Origin: Betaproteobacteria bacterium
Lineage (GTDB): Bacteria; Pseudomonadota; Gammaproteobacteria; Burkholderiales; Rhodocyclaceae
Length of the DNA: 64,000 nucleotides
Assembly: GCA_016720065.1 (NCBI GenBank)
Contig: JADJXY010000001.1
Span: forward strand, 393,501-457,500
Reading direction: 5' to 3'
Shown here: positions 24,135 to 33,360 of the stretch, piece after piece
How the letters are laid out: the number at the start of each line of letters is the position of its first letter
Position numbering within the stretch: the stretch's first letter is position 1
The notes under the pieces: model-generated
What the model was told of the DNA's origin: nothing
Databases searched by the model: none
What the model saw: only the letters and a program-made list of their open reading frames with translations
Made by a program: the position numbers and the translations under genes

Positions 24135-25869
24135 CAGGCTGCCCCGGCGCCAGACGAGCCAGGAGCATGGCCCGTAGCGGGTCGTCCCCGGCCCGGAAGG
24201 CCCAGTCCGCCTGCACGCGTTTGGCCTGGTCCGGGTAGGCCGCGGCCGCGCGGCGCAGGGCGAGGGTCGCTCCTTCCAGGTCGCCCCCCAAAGCCTCCAG
24301 ATAGGCGCACTTGAACACGATCTCGCGGCTGGCGGAAAAAGCCAGGGCACGGCTACAGGTCGCCCGCTTGATCTCCAGGGCTGCGGCGCTGTCGTCCATC
24401 AAACTGGCGGTGGTCAGGTCGACGTAGGGGCGCAGCAGGGCCTGACCCGCCAGGCGGCTGAGGGCGGCCGCTGCGGCTTCCTGTCGGGCCTGGGGTCCAT
24501 TCCCCGGCAGGCGGCCATTGACCGTATCTTCCAGCAGGGCGTAGTCGCTCCTCAGCACGGCCAGCAGCATGCTGCCCAGAACGACGACGGCGCCGATCAA
24601 CAGAGGGATGCGCGGCCCGAGTTGCAGGGGCTGTGCGCGACCCGAGGCGGCCCCCGCCACCAGGGCCGCCGGGGCGAGGAAGAATCCGTACCAGAGGGGG
24701 TATTCGAGCAGGGAGTGGAGGGCGACGATGGTGGCCGTGGCAGCGATCCACCACCCTGCGCAATCCCGCTCCTGCCGCCAGCGGTCCCGCGCCCAGCGCA
24801 GGCCGAGGACGACGAGCAGGGCGCCGGCGACGATGCCGAGTTCGGTCAGCACCTGGAGGGGCAGGTTGTGGACGTGCTCCGGCAGGCCGGGCAGGCTGCG
24901 GGGCGGAAGCTGGAGGACGTGGTCGAGGAACTGCCGCGTCGTCTGGCCGAACCCTGCGCCCAGGAGGGGGTTTTCCAGGAAGATGCGCCAGGCCGTGGAC
25001 CACAGCACCCCGCGCACGGGGTCGCCGCCGCCGCTGGCGGCCAGGCGGGCACCGGCACTGGAGGCGGGGTTGGGCGGGGCGAGGAGGCCCGTGACCAGCA
25101 GGGCTTCACCCGCCACGGTCAGGGCCAGGGCCAGGGCGCTGCCCACCAGCAGGGAACGCCGCGCCGGCCCGCCCCAGACCGCGGACAGGACGAGCAGTGC
25201 GGTGGCGTAGAGCCAGATGGCCCGGGAGCCGGAGAGCAGGGCGATGGGGATCAGGCAGAGCAGGGCGGCGCTGGCGACGGGCCAGCCGAGGAGGCCCCGG
25301 CTGCGCAGATAGAGGCCGGAGGCGACGCCCAGCCAGAGGAGGTCGGCCAGATTGTTGGGCTGTCCGACGTTGCCCCGCAGGCCGCCGGCGGGGCCGACGA
25401 AAACCCAGGGCAGACGGGCGACGCCGGTGGCCTGGGCAAAACCGCACAGGGCCTGGAAGAGGGCGCCGGCCAGCAGCGCGGCGGCGAGCAGGTCGGCGAG
25501 GCGCTCCAGACCCAGGTCGGCTGTCAGACGCCGGCCCAGGAGCATCATCAAGCCCGCCCAGACCAGGTAGAGGGCGAACATGAGCAGCCGCTCCGGCAGG
25601 GCGGCGCCGGGGAGCAGCCCCTGGGCGATGGCGATGCCCAGAAGGCCGAGGGGAAGCCAGGCAATTTCGGGAAAATCGACCCGCCCGTCGGGGCCCGGTC
25701 GCAGCAGCCAGGTGAGGGCTACCAGGCTGAGGGCCGCGGCGCTCCACTCCTGATGGAAGGTCGGGATGGGCTGGTAGTGGTGCGGCAGGAGGGCGGGCAG
25801 GGCCGGCAGCAGGGCCAGGGCGCCGAGGCAGAGGCCGCGGTGCAGGCGCAGGGTGGGCGTGGCCGTCAC
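24091..25869 (-). CDS. PglL-family O-oligosaccharyltransferase (Wzy/WaaL superfamily)
   Basis: 592 residues with about ten to twelve transmembrane helices. The motif 'GNVGQPNNLADLLW' is the PglL/WaaL-class signature, and 'AWRIFLENPLLGAGFGQ' and 'EHVHNLPLQVLTELGI' (periplasmic loop His) are the Wzy_C landmarks. The C-terminal 120 residues are soluble and TPR-like. Members transfer lipid-linked glycans to pilins and other proteins. Its position next to a pilus locus suggests pilin glycosylation; this is inference. The GTG start at 25869 overlaps the comF stop. Confidence 0.82.
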   Translation of the reverse strand: MTATPTLRLHRGLCLGALALLPALPALLPHHYQPIPTFHQEWSAAALSLVALTWLLRPGPDGRVDFPEIAWLPLGLLGIAIAQGLLPGAALPERLLMFALYLVWAGLMMLLGRRLTADLGLERLADLLAAALLAGALFQALCGFAQATGVARLPWVFVGPAGGLRGNVGQPNNLADLLWLGVASGLYLRSRGLLGWPVASAALLCLIPIALLSGSRAIWLYATALLVLSAVWGGPARRSLLVGSALALALTVAGEALLVTGLLAPPNPASSAGARLAASGGGDPVRGVLWSTAWRIFLENPLLGAGFGQTTRQFLDHVLQLPPRSLPGLPEHVHNLPLQVLTELGIVAGALLVVLGLRWARDRWRQERDCAGWWIAATATIVALHSLLEYPLWYGFFLAPAALVAGAASGRAQPLQLGPRIPLLIGAVVVLGSMLLAVLRSDYALLEDTVNGRLPGNGPQARQEAAAAALSRLAGQALLRPYVDLTTASLMDDSAAALEIKRATCSRALAFSASREIVFKCAYLEALGGDLEGATLALRRAAAAYPDQAKRVQADWAFRAGDDPLRAMLLARLAPGQPATSDGTRPGPSDRR

Positions 25870-26588
25870 GGCTTGGCTGCCCGGGCGACGACGGCGGCCC
25901 ATACGGTCGTGGCGCCGTGCAGTTTGAGGCTGCGGGCGGCTTCGTCCAGGGTGGCGCCGGTGGTCATGACGTCGTCCACCAGCAGGATCGAGCGGCCGGA
26001 AAAGTCCTGCCGGCACTCGAAGGCCCCCCGCACATTGCCGGTGCGCTTGGCCAGGGGCAGGCTGGCCTGGGCTGCCGTGTCGCGGGTGCGCAGGAGCGCT
26101 TCGCTCGCGCAGCTCAGCCCCAGGCGGCGCGCCAGGGGACGGGCGATCTCGCCGGCCTGGTTGAAGCCGCGCTCCTTGAGGCGCTGGGGATGCAGGGGCA
26201 TGGGAACGACCAGGAAGCCGGCGGCGGGGGCAATGGCCTCCGCCAGCCCGGCGCCGAACCAGGCGGCGACGCCCAGGCGGTGGCCGTATTTGAGGGCGTG
26301 GATGAGGCGGTCGAGGGGAAAATCATAGAGGAAGAGGGCGAAGGCGCGGTCGAAGTGGAGGGGCGCGTGGAGGCAGCGGCCGCAGTGCTCGCCGTAGGGG
26401 GTGGGTTCGGCGCAGCGCGGGCAGTGGGCGGAGGGAAGCAGGGGCAGATCGCCCTGGCAGCCCGGGCAGAGCACCGGCCGGGCGCCGTCGCCGCCGCACA
26501 GGAGACAGGAAGCGGGCAGGAGCGCCTCCCGCGTCGCGGCGAGCGCGCGGGCCACGGGGGTGGACAGGGCATGGGGTAGAATGGGCAC
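25866..26588 (-). CDS. ComF-family phosphoribosyltransferase-like protein
   Basis: 240 residues. The N-terminus carries paired Cys motifs ('CLLCGG', 'CPGC', 'CPRC', 'CGRC') forming a zinc ribbon. The C-terminal phosphoribosyltransferase domain has the PRPP loop 'ILLVDDVMTTGATLDEA' and 'LKERGFNQAGEIAR'. ComF/GntX proteins are associated with DNA uptake, which fits the nearby pilus genes, but the biochemical role is unsettled. It is divergent from bioB. Confidence 0.9.
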   Translation of the reverse strand: MPILPHALSTPVARALAATREALLPASCLLCGGDGARPVLCPGCQGDLPLLPSAHCPRCAEPTPYGEHCGRCLHAPLHFDRAFALFLYDFPLDRLIHALKYGHRLGVAAWFGAGLAEAIAPAAGFLVVPMPLHPQRLKERGFNQAGEIARPLARRLGLSCASEALLRTRDTAAQASLPLAKRTGNVRGAFECRQDFSGRSILLVDDVMTTGATLDEAARSLKLHGATTVWAAVVARAAKP

Positions 26589-26674
26589 CGGTCGTACCTG
26601 GACTTAATTCAAAATTACAGCATTGGCCGGCGAGTCCGCCGGGCGCTTTGCGACTCTCTATCAGGCTATCAATT

Positions 26675-27658
26675 ATGCATGCAATCGCTTCCCCGTCCGC
26701 CGAACAAGCCGCCTCCGGACAGGATCGCGTCCTGTGGACCGTGGATGCCGTCCTCGCGCTCTACGCCCTGCCGCTCATGGATATCCTGTGGCGCGCCCAG
26801 GAGGTTCATCGCCGCCATTTCGACCCTAACGCCGTCCAGCGTTCCACCCTGCTTTCGGTCAAGACCGGCGGCTGTTCCGAGGATTGCGGCTATTGCTCCC
26901 AATCGGCCCGCTACGCCACGGGCACCGAGCGCGAGCGCCTGCTGCCGGTGGAGGAAGTGGTGGCCGCCGCCCAGGCGGCCAAGGACAAGGGAGCCTCGCG
27001 CTTCTGCATGGGGGCGGCCTGGCGCGGACCCAAGGACGGCGATCTCGAGCGGGTGCTGGACATGGTGCGCGAAGTGAAAGCCCTGGGCCTGCAAACCTGC
27101 GTCACCCTGGGCATGCTCAGGCCCGGTCAGGCCGAACGCCTGCGCGATGCGGGCCTCGACTACTACAACCACAACGTCGATACCGACGCCGATTTTTACG
27201 GCCAGGTCATCACCACCCACGGTCATGGCGACCGTCTCGACACCCTGGAGCAGGTGCGCGACGCGGGGCTCAAGGTGTGCTCCGGCGGCATCGTCGGCAT
27301 GGGGGAATCGCGGCGCAATCGCGCCGCCATGCTGGTGCAGCTCGCCAACCTGCCCCGTCCGCCGGAGTCGGTGCCCATCAACAATCTGGTGCCCATCGCC
27401 GGAACCCCCATGGCCGAGCAGCCGCGCCTCGATCCCTTCGAGTTCGTGCGCACCATCGCCGCGGCGCGCATCCTCATGCCGACCTCCTGGGTACGTCTGT
27501 CCGCCGGCCGTCAGGAGATGAGCGACGAATTGCAGGCCCTGTGCTTCCTGGCGGGAGCCAACTCGATGTTCTACGGCGATCGTCTGCTCACCACCGGCAA
27601 TCCGGACGTGGCGCGGGACGAGGCCCTGTTCGAGCGCCTGGGTCTGACGCCGGTGTGA
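26675..27658 (+). CDS. bioB: Biotin synthase
   Basis: A 327-residue radical-SAM enzyme inserting sulfur into dethiobiotin. The 4Fe-4S motif is 'CSEDCGYCSQSARY'. Other blocks are 'YYNHNVDTDADFYGQV', 'CSGGIVGMGES' and 'PINNLVPIAGTPM', including the residues that bind the 2Fe-2S cluster. The frame is open from 26648, but the ATG at 26675 gives the usual length; the ribosome binding site is weak. Confidence 0.95.
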   Translation: MHAIASPSAEQAASGQDRVLWTVDAVLALYALPLMDILWRAQEVHRRHFDPNAVQRSTLLSVKTGGCSEDCGYCSQSARYATGTERERLLPVEEVVAAAQAAKDKGASRFCMGAAWRGPKDGDLERVLDMVREVKALGLQTCVTLGMLRPGQAERLRDAGLDYYNHNVDTDADFYGQVITTHGHGDRLDTLEQVRDAGLKVCSGGIVGMGESRRNRAAMLVQLANLPRPPESVPINNLVPIAGTPMAEQPRLDPFEFVRTIAAARILMPTSWVRLSAGRQEMSDELQALCFLAGANSMFYGDRLLTTGNPDVARDEALFERLGLTPV

Positions 27659-27819
27659 AGGGCAGTGATCGTGCCCTGCCTCACCGCACCTCAGGCCCAT
27701 CGGCGCCCGCCCGGCATGGCCCATGCTTGCCTTGGCCCCAGCTGTGGCCGTGCGGGTCGCCCTGATCGGGGGCCCCCGAGTATCCCGCTCGGGTTCCCCC
27801 AAGAAATCCACAGGCGCTG

Positions 27820-28689
27820 ATGTCCGGGGCCGGTTTCGTCGACACCGCCCGGGTGCGGCGTTCCTTTGCCCAGGTCGCCGACCGTTACGGCGAGGGGGAT
27901 TTCTTCGCCCGGGAAATCGACCGCCGCATGCTGGAGCGCCTCGATTACGTGCGCCTCGCGCCGCAACGCATCCTGGATCTGGGCTGCAGCCGCGGTGCCA
28001 GCCTGGCGGCCCTGAGGGGGCGCTACCCGGAGGCGCGCGGGGTGGGGGTGGACGGGGTCGAGGCCATGTTGCCGCGGCAGGCCGCAAGCCCACTGTGGCG
28101 GCGCTGGTGGCCGGCCGCCGGGGCGGCGTCCCCGACCTTCGTGGCGGCGGACGCCGCCCGCCTGCCCTTCGCCGCGGATCGCTTCGGCCTCGTGTGGTCG
28201 AACCTGCTCCTGCACTGGCTGGACGATCCGCTGCCCGCCCTGGCCGAGGGCCATCGCGTGCTGGAGACGGGGGGGCTGCTGATGTTTTCCACCCTGGGGC
28301 CGGACACCCTGCGCGAATTGCGTGAGTGCTTCGCCGACGGCCATGGCCATGTCCAGCGCACCATCGATATGCACGACCTGGGGGATATGCTGGTTTCCTG
28401 TGGCTTCGCCGACCCGGTGATGGATATGGAAGTCATCACCCTGACCTACGATTCCCTGGCCGCCCTGGGCAGGGATTTGCGGGCGGCCGGTTCCACCTGC
28501 GCCATGGGCGACCGTCGCCGCGGCCTCATGGGACGCGCAAGCTGGGCGGCGCTGAACGCCGCCTACGAAACCCGGCGCCGCGAGGGCAAGCTGCCCGCCA
28601 CTTTCGAGGTGGTGTACGGCCACGCCTGGAAAGCCGCCCCCAAGAAGACCGCCGACGGGCGATCGATCATCCGCTTCGCCGCACGCTGA
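27820..28689 (+). CDS. bioC: Malonyl-ACP O-methyltransferase
   Basis: 289 residues of the BioC methyltransferase family, which masks malonyl-ACP to start pimelate synthesis. SAM motif I is 'ILDLGCSRGASL'; 'VWSNLLLHWLDDP' and 'GGLLMFSTLGPDTLRELR' are characteristic of BioC. It sits 161 bp after bioB. The spacer contains GC-rich palindromes (for example GGGGGCCCCC near 27767) but no gene. The 3' end overlaps the convergent msrQ by 23 bases. Confidence 0.92.
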   Translation: MSGAGFVDTARVRRSFAQVADRYGEGDFFAREIDRRMLERLDYVRLAPQRILDLGCSRGASLAALRGRYPEARGVGVDGVEAMLPRQAASPLWRRWWPAAGAASPTFVAADAARLPFAADRFGLVWSNLLLHWLDDPLPALAEGHRVLETGGLLMFSTLGPDTLRELRECFADGHGHVQRTIDMHDLGDMLVSCGFADPVMDMEVITLTYDSLAALGRDLRAAGSTCAMGDRRRGLMGRASWAALNAAYETRRREGKLPATFEVVYGHAWKAAPKKTADGRSIIRFAAR

Positions 28690-29311
28690 TCCCCGCCGTG
28701 GCAGGGTAGGGGCCATTGCGCCGCAGGCGGTCAAGGATGCGCCAGCCCAGCAGCAGGACGACCAGCAGGCCGTACACAATCGGGTAGATGAGGGCCGTGG
28801 CCTTGACCAGCCAGAAGTAATGCACGACGGCCAGCAGGGCGATGAGATAGACCGCACGATGCAGATCCTGCCAGCGTCGACCGCCCAGGCGGCGGATGGC
28901 CAGGGCGTTGGAAGTCGCCGCCAGGGGGATGAGCAGGACGAAAGCGGCAAAACCCACCGTGACGAAGGGGCGCTTGATGACGTCGCGGGCGATCTCGCCC
29001 GGGTCGAAGGCGTGGTCGAATCCGATGAAGGAGAGGAAGTGCAGGCTGGCGTAGAAGAAGCTGAACAGCCCCAGCATGCGCCGCAGACGCAGAAGCCAGT
29101 GCAGCCCGGTGAGGGCGCGCAGGGGGCTGATGCAGAGGGTGAGCAGGAGGAAATTGAAGGTCCAGGTGCCGGTGTAGCGCTGCAGGAACTCCACCGGGTT
29201 GGGGCCGAAATCGCCGGTAACGGCCGCGTAGGCCAGGCGCCCCAGAGGGCCGAGAGAGGCTATGAAGAGCAGGGCTTTGAGTTTGCCGATGGGCACGGAA
29301 GCGGGGTTCAT
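28667..29311 (-). CDS. msrQ: Heme-binding membrane subunit of the methionine sulfoxide reductase MsrPQ
   Basis: 214 residues with about six transmembrane helices and conserved His in 'FYASLHFLSFIGFD', 'DLHRAVYLIALLAVVHYFW' typical of ferric-reductase-like MsrQ/YedZ. It passes electrons from the respiratory chain to periplasmic MsrP. It lies 2 bp after msrP on the same strand. Confidence 0.93.
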   Translation of the reverse strand: MNPASVPIGKLKALLFIASLGPLGRLAYAAVTGDFGPNPVEFLQRYTGTWTFNFLLLTLCISPLRALTGLHWLLRLRRMLGLFSFFYASLHFLSFIGFDHAFDPGEIARDVIKRPFVTVGFAAFVLLIPLAATSNALAIRRLGGRRWQDLHRAVYLIALLAVVHYFWLVKATALIYPIVYGLLVVLLLGWRILDRLRRNGPYPATAGISVRRSG

Positions 29312-29313
29312 GG

Positions 29314-30258
29314 TCAGAAGTACCGGCTGAGGTCCATGCCGCTATAGAGACGGGCCACCTGGTCGCCGTAGCCGTTGAAGGGCAGGGTCTTGCGGCGCAG
29401 GAATTCGCCCAGGCGGCGTTCGTGGCCCTGGCTCCAGCGCCGGTGCGGTACGTCCGGATTGACGTTGGAGTAGAAGCCGTACTCGCTGGGGCCGGCCTTC
29501 ATCCAGGAGGTGTCCGGCTGCTTTTCGACGAAGCGGATGCGGACGATGGACTTTGCGCTCTTGAAGCCGTATTTCCAGGGGACGACCAGGCGCACCGGCG
29601 CGCCGTTGGGCTTGGGCATCACTTCGCCGTAAAGCCCGAAGGCGAGCAGGGTCAGTGGGTGCAGGGCCTCGTCGATGCGCAGGGCTTCGAGGTAGGGCCA
29701 GTCCAGGAGGGGCACGCGCACGTAGGGCATCTGCTCGGCGTCAGCGAGGCTCCAGAATTCGACGAACTTGGCATTGCCGGTGAGTTCCACTCGCTTGGCG
29801 ATTTCGGCCAGGGGGAAGCCCACCCAGGGAACGACGGCGCTCCAGCCTTCGACGCAGCGCAGGCGATAGACCCGTTCCTCCAGAGGCGCCCACTTGAGCA
29901 GATCATCGATGCCGAAGGTCCGGGGCGCCTTGACCGCTCCGTCCACGGTCACCGTCCAGGGTCGGGTGCGCAGGCGATGGGCATTGAGGCCGGGGCTCTC
30001 CTTGTCGGGGCCGAACTCGTAGAAATTGCCGTAGGTGGTGAGGGTTTCGTAGGAGGTGAGTTTCTCGTCCAGGGTCACGACCCCCGGCCTGACGCCCTCC
30101 AGGCGCGGCCCCCGTGCCGTTGCCGCGCGGGCGGTTGGGGGTGTCGCGAGGGCCAGGGCAGCGGCGCCCAGTGTGGCGAGAAACTCCCGCCGGCGGGAAT
30201 AGACCGCGGGGTCGGTGATGTGGGAGGCAGGCAGTTCGGGGGGGCGGCGGATGAGCAT
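29314..30258 (-). CDS. msrP: Molybdopterin catalytic subunit of the methionine sulfoxide reductase MsrPQ
   Basis: 314 residues. A twin-arginine signal ('SRRREFLATLGAAALALA') is followed by an oxidoreductase molybdopterin domain with the Mo-ligand Cys in 'YRLRCVEGWSAVVPWVG'. It repairs oxidised methionines in periplasmic proteins. ATG at 30258 begins 'MLIRRPPELP', the usual MsrP start. A 190-bp gene-free segment lies upstream. Confidence 0.95.
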   Translation of the reverse strand: MLIRRPPELPASHITDPAVYSRRREFLATLGAAALALATPPTARAATARGPRLEGVRPGVVTLDEKLTSYETLTTYGNFYEFGPDKESPGLNAHRLRTRPWTVTVDGAVKAPRTFGIDDLLKWAPLEERVYRLRCVEGWSAVVPWVGFPLAEIAKRVELTGNAKFVEFWSLADAEQMPYVRVPLLDWPYLEALRIDEALHPLTLLAFGLYGEVMPKPNGAPVRLVVPWKYGFKSAKSIVRIRFVEKQPDTSWMKAGPSEYGFYSNVNPDVPHRRWSQGHERRLGEFLRRKTLPFNGYGDQVARLYSGMDLSRYF

Positions 30259-30448
30259 GGCAGTCCTGGATGACGATCTTGCACATTGGTCGCTTGGGGC
30301 AGGGGTTTCCTTACAGCGCGGCGATCCCCCGCTTGGACCGCGAAGCGCCGGAAAAATGCCGCCGCCTTCCGCACCGGCAAGACGGGGGAGGGGGAAGGGC
30401 AAGGCGTTGCCGGGCCTCCCGGTCACCCGGGGCCGCGATCCCGGCGCG

Positions 30449-31282
30449 TCAGGCGGCCAGGGCTGCGCGCAACTCCGCCATGTCTTCCTCGGCCTCGGCC
30501 AGGAGGTCGGCGTAGCGCTGTGCGGCGGCAGAACTGTCCTCGGCCCCCGGGGGCTGGGGGGTGGCGAGCCACTCCGGCGCGGGGGTGGCCAGGAGGGAGG
30601 CGAAGAAAATGACGTCACCCAGGCTGCAGGGATTGACGAGATTGGGTTCCCGTTGCTGCAAGGCGCCCACGATTCGCTCCGGCAAGCCGAGCACCTGCAG
30701 CAGCCCTTCGCCTATGCTGCCCTGCCAGCCGCGCAGCAGTTCGAGCGTGAGGGCACGGTCTTCGCGGTATTCCGCCCGCTCGGCGGCGCGGAAGAGGAGG
30801 TAGAAGACGCCGATGGCGCGGACCATTCCGGCCACCATGGCCTCGTCCTGGTTGATGCGGCCGATGCGGCGTGCCAGAACGCGGGCGATGGCGGCGACGC
30901 GCAGGGAATGGTCCCAGGTTTCCCGGGCGATGGAGGTGAAGGCGCCGAGGTGCCGCGCCTTGACCATCTGGTCCATGGCGACGGCGAGGGAGACCGTGCG
31001 CACGGTCTCGAATCCCAGGCGGCTGACGGCATTGCGCAGATCGGTGATGGCCCGCCCGCCCGGGTTGTAGTGGACGGAATTGGCCAGACGCAGGAGTTTG
31101 CTGGCGATGAGCGCTTCGCTGCCGATGACGGTGGCGACGCGATCCAGGCTGACCTCCGGATCCCGCAGGGTATTGCGGACGAGGACCGCCGCGTCCAGAC
31201 AGGTGGGGAAATTGACTTCGCCCGAGAGGTCGCCGGCGATGCTCTCGAGCAGGCGGAAATGGGGATTGCCCTGTTCGTCCAT
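30449..31282 (-). CDS. HDOD-domain protein
   Basis: 277 residues with a HDOD domain (about residues 20-215): 'FPTCLDAAVLVRNTLRDPEVSL', 'IASKLLRLANSVHYNPGG', 'AVSRLGFETVRTVSLAVAM'. Such proteins are non-catalytic HD relatives in signalling. I prefer the ATG at 31282, which has AAGG upstream; an ATG at 31300 would add six residues. The C-terminal tail is acidic and Ala-rich. Confidence 0.8.
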   Translation of the reverse strand: MDEQGNPHFRLLESIAGDLSGEVNFPTCLDAAVLVRNTLRDPEVSLDRVATVIGSEALIASKLLRLANSVHYNPGGRAITDLRNAVSRLGFETVRTVSLAVAMDQMVKARHLGAFTSIARETWDHSLRVAAIARVLARRIGRINQDEAMVAGMVRAIGVFYLLFRAAERAEYREDRALTLELLRGWQGSIGEGLLQVLGLPERIVGALQQREPNLVNPCSLGDVIFFASLLATPAPEWLATPQPPGAEDSSAAAQRYADLLAEAEEDMAELRAALAA

Positions 31283-31370
31283 CAGTTGCCTTGGCCCCAT
31301 GCCAGGGGGAAGCGCGTGACTGCCCGGCGAAGGGCCTCTTCAGGCGAGCGCAGGCGCACGACCATCCCCG

Positions 31371-31802
31371 TCAGCCCGCGATGTAGCGCTCCAGTTCCTG
31401 GATGATGAAGCGCTGGGCACTGATGGTTTCCTTGACCAGATCGCCGATGGACACGATGCCCACCACGGTTTCACCATCGAGAACGGGCAAATGGCGGAAG
31501 CGCTTCTCGGTCATCAGGGCCATGCATTGGTCGATGCTGTGGGAGGGCGTGACGTAGGCGACCTTGTCGCTCATGATCTCCTGCACCAGGGTTTCCTTGG
31601 AACTCTTGCCCTGCAGGATGACCTTGCGGGCATAGTCCCGCTCGGAAAAGATGCCGACCAGTTGTTCGCCGTCCAGGACCATCACAGCGCCGACTTCGTG
31701 CCGGGCCATGACGTTGAGGGCGTGAAAGACGGTGTCCTTGGGGGAAACGACGACGAGGGGGTGATCCTTCTTCTCGGCGAGCAACTGCTTGAGGGTTTTC
31801 AT
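31371..31802 (-). CDS. Tandem CBS-domain protein
   Basis: 143 residues made of two CBS motifs (about residues 12-65 and 75-128): 'VVVSPKDTVFHALNVMARHEVGAVMV' region and 'CMALMTEKRFRHLPVLDGETVVGIVSIGDLV' region. Such stand-alone Bateman modules bind adenine nucleotides. Its target is unknown. Confidence 0.88.
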   Translation of the reverse strand: MKTLKQLLAEKKDHPLVVVSPKDTVFHALNVMARHEVGAVMVLDGEQLVGIFSERDYARKVILQGKSSKETLVQEIMSDKVAYVTPSHSIDQCMALMTEKRFRHLPVLDGETVVGIVSIGDLVKETISAQRFIIQELERYIAG

Positions 31803-31882
31803 CGCGGGGCCTCTTGTGGGGGTATGACCGGGTAGACGGGGGAGTCTATCCCCGCCGCCGGGCGGTGTGAAGCGCGGGAAAC

Positions 31883-31912
31883 AAAAAAGGCAGCCGCGGG
31901 GCTGCCTTTTTT
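31883..31912 (-). terminator. Intrinsic terminator of the cytochrome c4 gene
   Basis: The 7-bp stem GGCAGCC/GGCTGCC with a GCGG loop is flanked by six A on one side and six T on the other, so it can work in both directions. It lies 18 bp after the cytochrome stop. Confidence 0.88.
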
Positions 31913-31929
31913 ATCGAGGGGAGGGCCGA

Positions 31930-32565
31930 TCAGCGCAGGCCGGCGGCGTAGTCCGAAACGGCCTTGATTTCGGCGTCGGACAGCTTGGCGGCGATCGTGC
32001 GCATCATCTTTTCCGGGTCGTTGGCCCGCTCGCCCTGGCGGAAGGCCTTCAGTTGGGCTTCCGTGTAATCCGCATATTGGCCGGAAAGCCGCGGGTACTG
32101 GGCCGGCAGGCCGGCACCGGCGGGGCCGTGGCAACCTGCGCACGCCGGAACGCCCTTGGCGAAATCTCCCTGGCGCCAGAGTTTCTGGCCGAGGGCGATC
32201 TGCTTGTCATCCTTGGCGGCGGCGGGTTTGAGCTTCTGTTGCGAGAACCAGGCGGCCAATGCGCGCATGTCGTCGTCGGTGAGCGGTGCTGCCATGCCCC
32301 CCATGATGGCGTTGTTGCGCAGGGCGGGCTTGTTGTCCCCGGCCTTGAAATTGCTCAGCTGCTTGTAGATGTACTGCTCAACCTGGCCCGCCAGATGGGG
32401 GTTGGTGGAAGCGGGGCTGTTGCCATCGGCGCCGTGGCAGGCCACGCAAATGGTTTCGGCCAGGGCCTTGCCACGGGCGAGGTCGGCCTTGGGTTTGGCT
32501 TCCTCCTTGGCGAAGGCGATGAAGGGGGTGGCGAGAAGGATTGCCAGGACCGTCTTGCGAATCAT
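31930..32565 (-). CDS. Diheme cytochrome c4
   Basis: 211 residues with a signal peptide ('TVLAILLATPFIAFA') and two CXXCH heme motifs ('CVACHGADGNS', 'CAGCHGPAGAG') in two homologous halves. Axial Met candidates lie in 'AIMGGMAAPL' and 'EKMMRTIAAKL'. It is a periplasmic electron carrier to terminal oxidases. It is divergent from engB, an arrangement also seen in other proteobacteria. Confidence 0.92.
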   Translation of the reverse strand: MIRKTVLAILLATPFIAFAKEEAKPKADLARGKALAETICVACHGADGNSPASTNPHLAGQVEQYIYKQLSNFKAGDNKPALRNNAIMGGMAAPLTDDDMRALAAWFSQQKLKPAAAKDDKQIALGQKLWRQGDFAKGVPACAGCHGPAGAGLPAQYPRLSGQYADYTEAQLKAFRQGERANDPEKMMRTIAAKLSDAEIKAVSDYAAGLR

Positions 32566-32670
32566 TGTTAGCTCCTTGTGCGCGTCTCTGGGCCAGGGGC
32601 CGGGATGGGAAGTTACAAACCTGCTATTCTATACCATCTCGCCCGCCCCTGGCGGCTTCTCACACTTTTT

Positions 32671-33321
32671 ATGTCTCTCTTCCGCCAAGCGGTCTTTCAT
32701 ACGACCGTCGCGCAATTGCGCGACCTCCCTACGGATTCCCTCTGCGAAGTCGCTTTCGCCGGGCGATCCAACGCCGGCAAGTCCTCGGCCATCAATACCC
32801 TCGCCGGGCGTACGCGGCTGGCGTTCGTCAGCAAGACGCCGGGCCGTACCCAGCATCTCAACTACTTCACTCTGGGTGAACGCAAGTATCTGGTCGATCT
32901 CCCCGGCTACGGTTTTGCCAAGGCGCCGGAGGAAATCCGTGCGCAATGGGAAGGGCTCATCGGCCCCTATCTCCAGGGGCGGGCGGTGCTGGCCGGGGTG
33001 GTGGTCATCATGGACGTGCGCCGCCCCTTGACGCCGCTGGACGAGCGTCTGATGGACTGGTACGCCCCTACCGGAAGACCGATCCACATCCTGCTTTCCA
33101 AGGCGGACAAGCTCTCGCGCCAGGAGCAGACCAAGACCCTCAGGGCCGTGCAGGCCGAATTGGCGCGCCGGGTGGGGCTCTATTCGGTACAGCTCTTTTC
33201 CAGTCTCAAAAAGACCGGAATCGAGGAGGCGGAAGCGGTTCTCGCCGGCTGGCTGGGACTTCCGGCGCCGGAAATAAAAAGGCCCCCGGAAAAGGGGAGT
33301 CCGGGGGCCAAAATGCCTTAA
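32671..33321 (+). CDS. engB: Ribosome-biogenesis GTPase EngB/YsxC
   Basis: 216 residues. G1 'GRSNAGKSSAIN', G3 'DLPGYGFA' and G4 'LSKADKL' are present, as is the switch region 'KTPGRTQHLNYF'. It assists large-subunit assembly. ATG 32671 begins 'MSLFRQAVFHTT', the usual start; an open frame extends 31 codons upstream without family similarity. The last 14 codons run through GC-rich hairpins belonging to the antisense candidate RNA described below. Confidence 0.95.
   Translation: MSLFRQAVFHTTVAQLRDLPTDSLCEVAFAGRSNAGKSSAINTLAGRTRLAFVSKTPGRTQHLNYFTLGERKYLVDLPGYGFAKAPEEIRAQWEGLIGPYLQGRAVLAGVVVIMDVRRPLTPLDERLMDWYAPTGRPIHILLSKADKLSRQEQTKTLRAVQAELARRVGLYSVQLFSSLKKTGIEEAEAVLAGWLGLPAPEIKRPPEKGSPGAKMP
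33276..33309 (-). terminator. Strong intrinsic terminator on the minus strand
   Basis: The stem GGCCCCCGGA/TCCGGGGGCC (33281-33290 with 33300-33309) is followed on the minus strand by a run of five T. On the plus strand there is no T-run after the stem, so it does not terminate engB. Confidence 0.7.
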
Positions 33322-33360
33322 CTCAGTAAGGCACCCGCTCAGGGAGGTAAAGCGGGAGAC
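33276..33360 (-). ncRNA. Candidate small RNA opposite the engB-hemB junction
   Basis: Read on the minus strand, this segment forms three consecutive hairpins. These are CCCGCT/AGCGGG (33334-33339 with 33351-33356) with a CU-rich loop containing CCUCCCU; UGCCUUA/UAAGGCA (33314-33320 with 33327-33333); and a 10-bp terminator stem. No minus-strand gene lies upstream to need that terminator, since hemB points the other way. The 5' end and promoter are not visible, so the RNA may start anywhere up to about 33430. No known RNA family was recognised. Confidence 0.4.
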
